Translations under genes and position numbers: made by a program | Assembly: GCF_000270305.1 (NCBI RefSeq) | Contig: NC_015737.1 | Coordinates: 1,860,501-1,924,500, forward strand | Reading direction: 5' to 3' | Source of the DNA: Clostridium sp. SY8519 | GTDB taxonomy: Bacteria; Bacillota; Clostridia; Lachnospirales; Lachnospiraceae | Length of the DNA: 64,000 bases | Notes under the pieces: model-generated | Databases searched by the model: none | What the model saw: the letters and a program-made list of their open reading frames with translations, nothing else | Told to the model about the DNA's origin: nothing | Shown here: positions 41,476 to 50,217 of the stretch, one piece after another | How the letters are laid out: every line of letters starts with the position of its first letter | How positions within the stretch are numbered: position 1 is the first letter of the stretch

Positions 41476-42903
41476 ATGAGCAGCTCGGAAGAACTTCCGA
41501 ATCCGGTCCGCGCACAGAAGGAACGCGAGAATGGTTCCGGCGGACAGAAAAAGTGTTTGAATGAATATGAAGACGACAGCTGCGCAGCCCGGTATGAACG
41601 CCGGGCTCGGGCTTACCGGCGTCAGTTTCATAGCCATCCGGAGACCGGATGGCTGTGCTTTTATGCCACAGCGGTCATTGCGGAACAGCTGAAAGCATGC
41701 GGATACAGGCTGCTGGTGGGAAGAGAACTGCTGGGAGATCTTTCGCTTGCGGATCCGCCTGCAGAAGAAGAGACAGACCGGGCGATCCGCAGGGCCCGCG
41801 ACCGGATCAGTCACAGCGGCGGACAGGCCAGCATGGCGGCAGTGACTTACTGGCTGAACCGCATGCAGCGGCGGACCGGCGCGCTTGCCATACTGGAACC
41901 GGCTGCCGGCAGATGGGAGCATACGGTCATGTATCGCTTTGACATGGATGCGCTGCCCATTGAGGAAAGCGAAAAACCGGGGCATTTTCCCCGGGCGGAA
42001 GGCTTTGCCTCAGATCTGCGGGGAGTATCCCATGCCTGCGGCCACGACGGACATATGGCAGCGGGTCTGGTGTGCGCGGAACGAATTGCCCGGGAGAAGA
42101 TTGCGGACCGATGCCGGACCAGGTTTCTGTTTTTGTTTCAGCCGGCGGAAGAAGGGGTGCGGGGAGCATCTGCTGTGGCGGAGCGCCTGCCGCTTCTGGT
42201 CGGAGGAAGGATTGACCGCTTTTTTGCCGGACACATCGGGTTTACCAGTCCGGACTGTTTTGTGGCAGGCGCCGGGGGATTCCTGGAAACCAGTAAGTTT
42301 GACGCGGTGTTTACGGGAAAAAGCGCCCATGCCGGCCGTAATCCGGAAGAAGGACGCAACGCGCTGCTGGCCGCGGCCCAGGCAGTGACGGCCATGTATC
42401 AGATAGAAAAACCGGACAGCGGAATCGGCCGGATTAACGTGGGCGTGATGCATGCCGGAGAAGCCAGAAACGCCATTGCGGCCCATGCCAGAATTATGGT
42501 GGAAACCAGGGGTTCCGGCAGTGCCGAGAACAAATACATGAAAAAACAGGGAATATCATGTATAATGAACGCAGCCAGAGAGAACGGAGTATCGGCAGAG
42601 ATCCTTCCGATGGGAGAGTCCGTGTGCGCGGACAGTTCTCCGGATCTGGCAGAAAAAGTCCTGACCATGCCATCGGTCAGAAACCTGTATTCCGAATGCA
42701 GGGCCAGCCAGGCATTCGGGGCAAGCGAAGACGCGGCTGTGCTGATGAACTATGTGCAGCGCCGGGGCGGCGCGGCCGTATATATGCTGTTCGGCACGGC
42801 ACTTGCGGCAGACAACCATCAGCCGGATTTTGATTTTGACGAGTCGGTTCTCGGGCGGATGCTCAGAATATTTTACGAATCCGCCCTGCTGGAATGGAAT
42901 TGA
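41476..42903 (+). CDS. abgA: M20 amidohydrolase, AbgA-like (p-aminobenzoyl-glutamate hydrolase subunit)
   Basis: 475-aa M20D amidohydrolase closely similar along its length to AbgA, which with AbgB splits p-aminobenzoyl-glutamate, a folate breakdown product. Key blocks: RRQFHSHPETGWLCFYAT, FDMDALPIEESE, SHACGHDGHMA, FLFQPAEEGVRGA, ETSKFDAVFTGKSAHAGRNPEEG (in parts), RINVGVMHAGEARNAI. The start at 41476 has GGGAG upstream and lies after the pepD stop; the same frame runs open far into pepD, but that is chance. No abgB is adjacent, so it may act alone or on another N-acyl substrate. Confidence 0.85.
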   Translation: MSSSEELPNPVRAQKERENGSGGQKKCLNEYEDDSCAARYERRARAYRRQFHSHPETGWLCFYATAVIAEQLKACGYRLLVGRELLGDLSLADPPAEEETDRAIRRARDRISHSGGQASMAAVTYWLNRMQRRTGALAILEPAAGRWEHTVMYRFDMDALPIEESEKPGHFPRAEGFASDLRGVSHACGHDGHMAAGLVCAERIAREKIADRCRTRFLFLFQPAEEGVRGASAVAERLPLLVGGRIDRFFAGHIGFTSPDCFVAGAGGFLETSKFDAVFTGKSAHAGRNPEEGRNALLAAAQAVTAMYQIEKPDSGIGRINVGVMHAGEARNAIAAHARIMVETRGSGSAENKYMKKQGISCIMNAARENGVSAEILPMGESVCADSSPDLAEKVLTMPSVRNLYSECRASQAFGASEDAAVLMNYVQRRGGAAVYMLFGTALAADNHQPDFDFDESVLGRMLRIFYESALLEWN

Positions 42904-42915
42904 GGTAATACAGCA

Positions 42916-44865
42916 GTGAAAAGAAAGAATCACATACACGGAACATTTGGAACAGCCAGACGCCTGCTGGCCTGCGCGGTCAGCGCGGGAATGATCGGTA
43001 CACTGACGCCGGCGGCGGTCTTGGCAGCAGAGCCCGCAGCTTCCGCGGATGGGAAGGCAGTGACAGTGGCATATTCCCCGAAAAAGGCGGCGGATGTCCT
43101 TGCGGCAAATTCTGAGACGGAGTCCCGGGAGATCCATGATACAATAAAGATCGATACGGAGACGGGCACCGTCACGGAAAACGGAACCAAAACAGATCTT
43201 AAGGAAGCGCTGGATGTGTCAGCCAGGACAGAACAGAAGCTGACAGACGGAACGAAAACCCAGAATACAGAAAAAATCACCGATTATCTGAACGGGCAGG
43301 GCATCTATCAGGTCAGACAGACCGCTGCCGGAACCCTTCAGGTGGACGCGCCCTATCAGATGCAGCGGATCATTGTGTCCCTGCGCCGGCCGCTGAAAGA
43401 CAGCTTCGGCGCGTCCCATGTGATGTATTATCAGACTGCCGGACAGTATGTGCTGTCTTACAGCAGCGAACAGGCGACCCGGACAGCGTTTGAAAAACTG
43501 GCAAAACAGTACGGTTCGAACCATGTGATGCTGGATACCGCGGTGCGTCTCAGTGAAAACAGACAGGCCGGCAGCAGCGCCGGGGCGGCAAAGGCAGCTG
43601 CGGTTCATACAGCCGCTTCTTCCCAGTCCTCGCCCCAGCTGCTGAAGGGGGACTATGTATCCTGGGCGACGCACCAGTCTGGCCTGGATACCCTGAAGGA
43701 ATACGCGAATGCCAACAAAAAGCTGGGCAAAGTCAAGGTGGCCATAATCGATACCGGGATTATCAAACAGCATGAGCTGTTTGAGGGAAGGACGATTTCC
43801 AGACAGAGCACAGCGATGGTAATGGACCAGGATGATGTCTCCGGCCTGAAATACTCCTATCAGGATGTGGATCAGGTCAGCGGCCATGGCACCCATGTGG
43901 CAGGCATCCTTGCGGATGCCACCTCTGATCAGGTGCAGCTGCTGATTATCCGGGCGTTTACGGCAGATGCCACCGGAGAGCCATACGCCAGCCTTTACGA
44001 TCTGGCCATGTCCGTGGAATATGCCAAGGAGAGCGGCGCTTCCGTAGTCAATATCAGCGCCGGCATCAACCATATCCCGGGCAGACGCCGGGATTATGCC
44101 TCCAAAGCCCTCTATGAGGCCCAGAAAGAGATGTATCGCTACATGGAGTCCGTGTTGAAAAGCGCGTACCGGGACGGCGTGGTTGTCTGCTGTGCTTCCG
44201 GCAACCGGGAAAACGCGTCAGATTCCCTGCTTATTTCCAAACAGCAGAGCTATCCGGCCTACAGTCCTTATGTGCTGGCAGTCGGAGCCATTACGAAAAA
44301 AAGAAAACGGGCGAACTTTTCCTATTACGGAAAAGAACTGGATTTTGTGGCAGGCGGATACAACATTCTGAGTGCCTCCCGCTTTGCGGAAGACGAGTAT
44401 GTGTACAACAGCGGAACTTCCATGGCCGTGCCGATTGTATCTGCGGCGGCAGCCATGGTGCGCCTGTACCATCCGGGGTATTCCAGAGGATCTGTGGTCA
44501 AAGTCCTGCGCCAGCATGCTTATTACGGCAAGAATGGCGGCCGGACCGTGAAGCAGGGATATGGCTACATAAAAATCAGTAATCCGTCCCAGGCCAGCTT
44601 GAAGAAAAAACAGTTGATCAGCGGAGTAAAGAAAAGCTACAAACTGGTCAGCAAAGGGAAAACCGTCAGACTGAAGGCAAAGAGCAGCAGCGGACAGAAG
44701 GTTTCCTACCATACCGGTAATGCGTCGGTGGCGTCGGTTTCTTCCAAAGGCACGGTCAAACCGCGGAAAAAGGGAAAAACCACCATTACCATCAAAGTAC
44801 CGAACAATTCCCGGTATGATTACGCAGTAAAAAAAGTAACCGTCACCGTACGGGCTAAAAAATAA
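42916..44865 (+). CDS. Secreted subtilisin-like serine protease (S8) with Ig-like C-terminus
   Basis: 649-aa exported protease starting at GTG (42916) with GAGGT upstream. A signal peptide (about 1-38, LLACAVSAGMIGTLTPAAVLA) is followed by a propeptide of about 190 residues. The catalytic triad is visible: Asp in VAIIDTGI (about 277), His in GHGTHVAGIL (about 325), Ser in NSGTSMAVPIVSAAAAM (about 504), with the oxyanion Asn in CCASGNREN. The C-terminal 85 residues (LKAKSSSGQKVSYHTG, GKTTITIKV) form a bacterial Ig-like domain. No sortase motif is present, so it is released or loosely wall-bound. Twelve nt after abgA. Confidence 0.92.
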   Translation: MKRKNHIHGTFGTARRLLACAVSAGMIGTLTPAAVLAAEPAASADGKAVTVAYSPKKAADVLAANSETESREIHDTIKIDTETGTVTENGTKTDLKEALDVSARTEQKLTDGTKTQNTEKITDYLNGQGIYQVRQTAAGTLQVDAPYQMQRIIVSLRRPLKDSFGASHVMYYQTAGQYVLSYSSEQATRTAFEKLAKQYGSNHVMLDTAVRLSENRQAGSSAGAAKAAAVHTAASSQSSPQLLKGDYVSWATHQSGLDTLKEYANANKKLGKVKVAIIDTGIIKQHELFEGRTISRQSTAMVMDQDDVSGLKYSYQDVDQVSGHGTHVAGILADATSDQVQLLIIRAFTADATGEPYASLYDLAMSVEYAKESGASVVNISAGINHIPGRRRDYASKALYEAQKEMYRYMESVLKSAYRDGVVVCCASGNRENASDSLLISKQQSYPAYSPYVLAVGAITKKRKRANFSYYGKELDFVAGGYNILSASRFAEDEYVYNSGTSMAVPIVSAAAAMVRLYHPGYSRGSVVKVLRQHAYYGKNGGRTVKQGYGYIKISNPSQASLKKKQLISGVKKSYKLVSKGKTVRLKAKSSSGQKVSYHTGNASVASVSSKGTVKPRKKGKTTITIKVPNNSRYDYAVKKVTVTVRAKK

Positions 44866-44931
44866 ATCCGGGCACCGGCGGTGGGCGGCCCGCCCGTTTC
44901 CGGCGGCCGGAAAGCCTTCGGTTTCCAACGG

Positions 44932-44960
44932 TTGATTTCTGCGTTCAGCTGTGGTAGAAT
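44932..44960 (+). promoter_or_regulatory. Promoter of secG-rnr-smpB unit
   Basis: TTGATT (44932-44937), a 17-nt spacer and TAGAAT (44955-44960), about 120 nt before secG. Confidence 0.65.
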
Positions 44961-45087
44961 AGCACTTGTTTTATGCGGATCAATATCCGTGAAGGCATTT
45001 TGACAGAGACAGACCGGGAGTTCCGGCCGGACAGGATAGAAGAGAGCCAGGCGCGCGGCCGGCAGCTCGGAGATCTGGAGGTATCCG

Positions 45088-45345
45088 ATGAGTTTAGCAA
45101 CCATTAAGATTATTGTTGAGATTGCATTTATCGCGATCTGTGTGATTATGAATATTATTGTCCTGATGCAGGAAGGCAAGTCCGCGGGACTTGGGTCTAT
45201 CGGCGGCATGGCGTCCAACATGGATTCCTACTGGAGCAAGAACAAGGGCCGTTCTATGGAAGGACGCCTGGTAAAAGCGACCAGAATACTGACTGCCGTA
45301 TTCCTTGCGGCGGCCGCTGTTCTCAATATCGGAAGCTTTTCATAA
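45088..45345 (+). CDS. secG: Preprotein translocase subunit SecG
   Basis: 85-aa membrane protein of the SecYEG channel. It has two helices (about 5-25 and 62-80) and the conserved loop between them: VLMQEGKSAGLGSIGG, then a short charged stretch. Length and layout match Firmicute SecG. GGAGGTATCCG precedes the ATG. The secG-rnr-smpB order is common in Firmicutes. Confidence 0.92.
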   Translation: MSLATIKIIVEIAFIAICVIMNIIVLMQEGKSAGLGSIGGMASNMDSYWSKNKGRSMEGRLVKATRILTAVFLAAAAVLNIGSFS

Positions 45346-45368
45346 GACCAAAGGATCGATCGGGACTG

Positions 45369-45392
45369 TCGGAAGATGGTTCCGATTTTTTT
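45369..45392 (+). terminator. Hairpin with T-run between secG and rnr
   Basis: TCGGAA-GATGG-TTCCGA followed by seven T residues. A short stem, so probably a partial terminator in the secG-rnr-smpB unit. Confidence 0.6.
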
Positions 45393-45480
45393 CGTGATAG
45401 TGGAAAACCGTGCCTGTGAGCGTTCCGGTGAGACGGCAGGTACGGAAGCAGGAAACAGCCAGGACAGAAAGGCGGATGAA

Positions 45481-47466
45481 ATGAAAAAAAAGAAACCACA
45501 GGTACTGGTCGGTGAATATACTGCGCATCCGCGGGGATTCGGATTCGTATCGGCAGAAGGGGAATCAGAGGATATTTTTATCCCGCCGGGGAAAAATAAC
45601 GGCGCGCTCCATCAGGATACGGTGGAGATCGAGGTCTGTCCTTCTTCCGGAAAGCGGAAAGAAGGGCGTGTACGCGCCATTCTGGAACACGGGCTGGAAA
45701 ACGTAGTAGGTACGTATCAGCAAAGCAGAAACTATGGCTTTGTCCTTCCGGACAATCCGCGGATCCATACGGATATTTTTGTGGCAAAAGAGCGCAGCCT
45801 GGATGCCAGGGACGGACAGAAGGTAGTGGTGGAACTGACCGATTTCCATGAGCCGGGAAAAAATCCGGAAGGCGCGGTGACCAAAGTCCTGGGCTTCCCG
45901 GAGGAACCGGGGGTGGATATTGAGAGTATCATCCGGGAGTACGATGTGCCGGATGCCTTCTCCCGCAAAATCCTGAATCAGGCGGACCGGGTGGCCAAGC
46001 CGGTTTCCGAAGCGGACCGGGCCGGACGCAGTGATTTCCGAAGCTGGCAGACGGTGACGATTGACGGCGAAGATGCCAAAGATCTGGATGACGCCATTAC
46101 GCTGACAAAAGAAGGGGGCATCTATACCCTGGGAGTGCATATCGCCGATGTGACCAATTATGTCCAGGAGAACAGCGCGCTGGACCGGGAAGCCCTGAAA
46201 CGGGGCACCAGCATCTATCTGGTGGACCGGGTGATTCCCATGCTTCCGCAGGCGCTGTCCAACGGCATGTGTTCGCTGAACCAGGGCGAGGACCGTCTGG
46301 CGCTGAGCTGTGTCATGCAGATCGATGAATCGGGAAAAATGCTGAGCCATCAGATTGTGGAAAGTGTGATCCGGGTGGACCGCAGAATGAGCTATACGGC
46401 CGTAAATCAGATCATTACGGAGCAGGATCCGGCGGTACAGGCGGAATACGCGGAGCTGGTGCCCATGTTTTTCCGCATGAAGGAACTGTCTGCCATTATC
46501 CGCAGACACCGGGCAGAACGGGGATCCATTGATTTTGACTTTCCGGAAACCAAGGTGGTGCTGGATGACCGGGGCGTTCCGGTGGACATTCATCCCTATG
46601 AACGCAACGCGGCGACGAAGCTGATTGAAGACTTTATGCTGGCCGCCAACGAAACCGTTGCCGAGCATTTTTTCTGGCAGCAGCTTCCTTTTGTCTATCG
46701 GACCCATGAGGCGCCGGAGGCAGACCGGATCCGGGCGCTGAGTATTTTTATCGCCAATTTCGGCCTCCATATTCACGGGGCGGTGGGGCACAAGGTGCAT
46801 CCGAAGGAAATCCAGAAACTGCTGGCAGAAATTGACGGGGAGCCGGAAGAACCGCTGATCGCGCGGCTGACCCTGCGGGCAATGCAGCAGGCGAAGTATA
46901 CGACCGTCTGCACCGGACACTTCGGCCTGGCAGCCAGATATTACTGCCACTTTACCTCGCCGATCCGCAGGTATCCGGATCTGCAGATCCACAGGATCAT
47001 CAAGGAAAATATCCGCGGACGCTTGAAAGAGAACCGGATTGAGCATTATAATAAGATTTTACCGGGAGTTGCCGAGCAGAGCAGCCGTCTGGAACGGCGC
47101 GCGGAAGAGATGGAGCGGGAAACCATACGTCTGAAGAAGACCGAGTATATGGAAAATCATCTGGGTGAATGCTTCGACGGCGTGATTTCCGGCGTGACGG
47201 CATACGGGTTTTATGTGGAGCTTCCCAATACTGTGGAAGGCCTGGTGCATATCAGCACACTGCATCAGGATTATTTCACCTTCTGTGAAGACACCTGGGA
47301 ACTGGTGGGTGAGCATACGGGCATTGTCTATCGTCTGGGAATGCCGGTGCGGATACAGGTGGCACACACAGACCGGCTGATGCGGACGATCGATTTTGTA
47401 CTGGCTCCGGAGGAGCAGGAGGAGCAGAACCATGAGCAAAGAATCAGTTCGACTGATCGCGAATAA
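45481..47466 (+). CDS. rnr: Ribonuclease R
   Basis: 661-aa 3'-to-5' exoribonuclease that degrades structured RNA and works with SmpB-tmRNA on stalled messages. The start at 45481 is chosen because the upstream in-frame ATG (45376) falls inside the terminator stem. Order of domains: two cold-shock domains (about 10-150, [21 protein letters not shown] in parts), the RNB catalytic domain (about 200-530, with [11 protein letters not shown] acidic residues and [20 protein letters not shown] in parts) and an S1 domain (about 570-645, [17 protein letters not shown]). It is about 50-100 aa shorter than typical RNase R and lacks the Lys-rich tail. Overlaps smpB. Confidence 0.93.
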   Translation: MKKKKPQVLVGEYTAHPRGFGFVSAEGESEDIFIPPGKNNGALHQDTVEIEVCPSSGKRKEGRVRAILEHGLENVVGTYQQSRNYGFVLPDNPRIHTDIFVAKERSLDARDGQKVVVELTDFHEPGKNPEGAVTKVLGFPEEPGVDIESIIREYDVPDAFSRKILNQADRVAKPVSEADRAGRSDFRSWQTVTIDGEDAKDLDDAITLTKEGGIYTLGVHIADVTNYVQENSALDREALKRGTSIYLVDRVIPMLPQALSNGMCSLNQGEDRLALSCVMQIDESGKMLSHQIVESVIRVDRRMSYTAVNQIITEQDPAVQAEYAELVPMFFRMKELSAIIRRHRAERGSIDFDFPETKVVLDDRGVPVDIHPYERNAATKLIEDFMLAANETVAEHFFWQQLPFVYRTHEAPEADRIRALSIFIANFGLHIHGAVGHKVHPKEIQKLLAEIDGEPEEPLIARLTLRAMQQAKYTTVCTGHFGLAARYYCHFTSPIRRYPDLQIHRIIKENIRGRLKENRIEHYNKILPGVAEQSSRLERRAEEMERETIRLKKTEYMENHLGECFDGVISGVTAYGFYVELPNTVEGLVHISTLHQDYFTFCEDTWELVGEHTGIVYRLGMPVRIQVAHTDRLMRTIDFVLAPEEQEEQNHEQRISSTDRE

Positions 47467-47896
47467 TAAAAAAGCATATCACGACTATTTTATTGACGAC
47501 AAATACGAGGCAGGCATTGAACTGCACGGAACGGAAGTCAAGTCACTGCGTATGGGAAAGTGCAGCATCAAGGAAGCCTTTGTCCGGATCGAAGACGGGG
47601 AAGTGATCATCTACGGGATGCATATCAGCCCCTACGAAAAGGGAAATATCTTCAATAAAGATCCCATGCGGCCGAAGCGGCTTCTGCTGCATAAGTATGA
47701 GATCCGCAAGCTGGCAGGCAAGATTCAGCAGAAGGGGTATACCCTGGTGCCGCTGCGGGTGTATTTAAAGGGCAGTCTGATGAAAGTGGAAATCGGACTG
47801 GCCAGAGGAAAGAAACTGTATGACAAACGCGCGGATATCGCGAAAAAAGACCAGAAGCGGGAAGCCCAGCGAGAATTTAAAATCCGCAATCTGTAA
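47432..47896 (+). CDS. smpB: SsrA-binding protein SmpB
   Basis: 154-aa RNA-binding protein that delivers tmRNA to stalled ribosomes. The ATG at 47432 ([15 protein letters not shown]) overlaps the end of rnr by about 35 nt with GGAGGAGC upstream. Conserved elements are [26 protein letters not shown] and the C-terminal [22 protein letters not shown] tail region (in parts) that reaches into the mRNA channel. The ssrA gene lies 1.8 kb downstream. Confidence 0.95.
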   Translation: MSKESVRLIANNKKAYHDYFIDDKYEAGIELHGTEVKSLRMGKCSIKEAFVRIEDGEVIIYGMHISPYEKGNIFNKDPMRPKRLLLHKYEIRKLAGKIQQKGYTLVPLRVYLKGSLMKVEIGLARGKKLYDKRADIAKKDQKREAQREFKIRNL

Positions 47897-47928
47897 TGGA
47901 ACAGGCCGCGGAGAAAGGAAGCCCAGAT

Positions 47929-48831
47929 ATGAGTAAACTGTCACATTTAGACGAACTGGAGGCAGAAGCCATCTACATCATCCGCGAAGTGGCGGCGGAG
48001 TGTGAGAAGCCGGTGATGCTGTATTCCATCGGCAAGGATTCATCGGTGATGCTGCATCTGGCGATGAAGGCTTTTTATCCGGCGAAACCGCCGTTTCCCT
48101 TCCTGCATGTAAATACCACATGGAAATTTAAGGAAATGATCGAATTCCGGGACAAAACCGCGAAAGAGCTGGGCATCGAAATGCTGGAATACATCAACGA
48201 AGAAGGGGTAAAACAGGGAATCAATCCCTTCGACCACGGGGCGGCCTATACGGATATCATGAAGACCCAGGCCCTGAAACAGGCCCTGAAAAAATACGGA
48301 TTCACCGCGGCCTTCGGCGGCGGACGCCGGGACGAGGAGAAGAGCCGTGCCAAGGAACGGATTTTCTCCTTCCGGAACGCGGAACAGGCCTGGGACCCGA
48401 AAAACCAGCGTCCGGAGATGTGGAAGCTGTACAACACAGAGATCAACAAAGGCGAGTCCATCCGTGTCTTCCCGATTTCCAACTGGACGGAAACGGATAT
48501 CTGGCAGTACATCAAACGGGAAAACATCCCCATCGTACCGCTGTATTTCGCGGCGGAGCGACCGGTGGTGGAGCGGGACGGCCAGCTGATCATGGTGGAT
48601 GATGACCGGATGCGCTTAAAACCGGGAGAAAAGCCGGAAATGAAGATGGTGCGGTTCCGTACCCTGGGCTGTTATCCGCTGTCCGGCGGCATCGAGTCCC
48701 AGGCCACAACCATTGACGAAGTCATCGAAGAGACACTGTCCGCAGTGGAATCCGAGCGTACCAGCCGTGTCATCGACCGGGACGGCGGAGCGGCAAGTAT
48801 GGAAAAACGCAAAAGAGAGGGATATTTTTAA
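47929..48831 (+). CDS. cysD: Sulfate adenylyltransferase small subunit CysD
   Basis: 300-aa ATP-pyrophosphatase-fold enzyme matching CysD nearly end to end: [19 protein letters not shown] (in parts), PP-loop [64 protein letters not shown]. CysD makes APS from ATP and sulfate, normally with the GTPase CysN. No cysN lies here; the next gene, 3 nt later, is tcdA. The ATG at 47929 has AAAGGAAG upstream; the longer frame starts inside the smpB stop. CysN may be elsewhere or CysD may act alone. Confidence 0.9.
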   Translation: MSKLSHLDELEAEAIYIIREVAAECEKPVMLYSIGKDSSVMLHLAMKAFYPAKPPFPFLHVNTTWKFKEMIEFRDKTAKELGIEMLEYINEEGVKQGINPFDHGAAYTDIMKTQALKQALKKYGFTAAFGGGRRDEEKSRAKERIFSFRNAEQAWDPKNQRPEMWKLYNTEINKGESIRVFPISNWTETDIWQYIKRENIPIVPLYFAAERPVVERDGQLIMVDDDRMRLKPGEKPEMKMVRFRTLGCYPLSGGIESQATTIDEVIEETLSAVESERTSRVIDRDGGAASMEKRKREGYF

Positions 48832-48834
48832 AAT

Positions 48835-49617
48835 ATGTTAAACCAGTTCTCAAGAACACAGCTTTTGGTAGGAAAAGAGGCCATGGACCGGCTGAAAGAG
48901 GCCCGGGTGGCGGTATTCGGAATCGGCGGCGTAGGCGGGTATACCGTGGAAGCCCTGGTGCGCAGCGGTGTGGGGGCCATTGACCTGATTGATGATGACA
49001 AGGTGTGCCTGACCAATCTGAACCGTCAGATCATAGCGACCCGGAAGACCATCGGAAGTTACAAGGTGGATGTAGAGGAAGAACGGATCCACGCCATCAA
49101 TCCGGACTGCGCGGTACGCACCTACAAGACGTTTTATCTGCCGGAAACCGCGGATCAGTTTGATTTTCATGAGTACGACTATGTGGTGGACGCCATTGAT
49201 ACGGTAACCGGCAAACTGCAGCTGATCCAGGCGGCCTATGATGCGGGGACTCCTGTCATCAGTGCCATGGGCGCCGGAAACAAACTGGATCCCACCGCCT
49301 TTGAAGTGGCGGATATCTACGAAACATCCGTCTGCCCGCTGGCCCGGGTAATGCGGCGGGAACTGCGCAAACGGGGCATCCCGCATCTGAAAGTGGTTTA
49401 TTCCAAAGAAAAAGCCACCCGCCCCATTGCGGATGATTCCATCAGCTGCAGAACCCACTGTGTCTGCCCGCCGGGGACGAAACGCACCTGCGCGGAACGG
49501 CGGGATGTGCCGGGCAGCGTGGCATTTGTGCCGGCGGTGGCGGGACTGATTATCGGCGGAGAAGTCGTGAAAGACCTGATGGGGGCATCTGCCCTGAAAA
49601 ATACGGAAAAGTATTGA
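48835..49617 (+). CDS. tcdA: tRNA threonylcarbamoyladenosine dehydratase (TcdA/CsdL)
   Basis: 260-aa E1-like ATP-dependent enzyme that closes t6A37 of ANN-reading tRNAs to the cyclic ct6A form. The nucleotide fold starts VAVFGIGGVGGYTVEALVRSG and is followed by DLIDDDKVCLTNLNRQI; DAIDTVTGKLQLI and the CxxC pair-type Cys residues (CPLARVMR, SCRTHCVCPPGTKRTC) are present. It belongs to the ThiF/MoeB superfamily but carries the TcdA form of NRQ and DAID motifs. It starts 3 nt after cysD. Its stop codon lies inside the -35 of the ssrA promoter. Confidence 0.9.
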   Translation: MLNQFSRTQLLVGKEAMDRLKEARVAVFGIGGVGGYTVEALVRSGVGAIDLIDDDKVCLTNLNRQIIATRKTIGSYKVDVEEERIHAINPDCAVRTYKTFYLPETADQFDFHEYDYVVDAIDTVTGKLQLIQAAYDAGTPVISAMGAGNKLDPTAFEVADIYETSVCPLARVMRRELRKRGIPHLKVVYSKEKATRPIADDSISCRTHCVCPPGTKRTCAERRDVPGSVAFVPAVAGLIIGGEVVKDLMGASALKNTEKY

Positions 49618-49641
49618 CGCCGGGGAACAGACTGCTATAAT
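49614..49641 (+). promoter_or_regulatory. ssrA promoter
   Basis: TTGACG (49614-49619), 16-nt spacer, TATAAT (49636-49641), about 18 nt before the tmRNA 5' end. The -35 overlaps the tcdA stop codon. Confidence 0.8.
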
Positions 49642-49659
49642 AATAGCGACACAGAGATC

Positions 49660-50008
49660 GGGGATGTAAAGGTTTCGACGGGGTCTCTGAAGCTGGAGAA
49701 GCGAGCCGCACGGGATGCGTCAAATTCCACCCTAAATTTAAACGCTAAAGAAGATAATTTCGAATTAGCAATGGCTGCCTAATCGCAGCTGCTTGTCTGC
49801 CGGCCTGCACCCATACGGGCTGACCAGGCATCAAACCATGTGGGAAACGACTTATACAAAGCTTTGCGTATAAGGGCGTAACATGAAGCTACTGAAGTCA
49901 GTAACCTGTCACCGGGTGCCTGATGGAGGGAATGTCAGAACAGTGACTACGCTCGTAGAAGAACAGCGGATCAGATTTCGGACACGGGTTCGACTCCCGT
50001 CATCTCCA
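49660..50008 (+). ncRNA. ssrA: Transfer-messenger RNA (tmRNA)
   Basis: About 349 nt. The 5' end GGGGATG pairs with CATCTCC at the 3' end (50001-50007, one G-U) as the acceptor stem. The tRNA-like signature GTAAAGGTTTCGACGGG follows the 5' end and GGTTCGACTCCC forms the T arm. The 3' CCA is not encoded. The tag frame 49744-49782 reads AKEDNFELAMAA then TAA, ending in AMAA where many bacteria have ALAA; this tail marks stalled products for ClpXP. Pseudoknot regions lie at 49785-49980. smpB is 1.8 kb upstream. Confidence 0.97.
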
Positions 50009-50043
50009 TGGAAAGTTCCCGCAATGATAGGGGAATGCATTAT

Positions 50044-50146
50044 GGGGTTATCGGATAATACCGATTTCAGCCCCTTATCACTGAAACAGACAGGATCCCT
50101 GATATATTCAGCACTTCTTAAGAAGCTGCATTATAGCAGGGATCCT
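50044..50146 (+). terminator. Hairpins behind ssrA
   Basis: Two stem-loops: one at 50044-50074 (GGGG..ATCGG / CCGAT..CCCC) and one at 50092-50146 with AGGATCCCTG and CAGGGATCCT as exact arms around a palindromic CTTCTTAAGAAG core, followed by CTTTCTTTG. Either could end the tmRNA transcript and shield it from the IS behind. Confidence 0.55.
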
Positions 50147-50217
50147 CTTTCTTTGATATCATCCGGATTTTGGCGCAGACTATCCCCATAATCCTTCTTT
50201 TTGCGGGGGCTTTTCTT

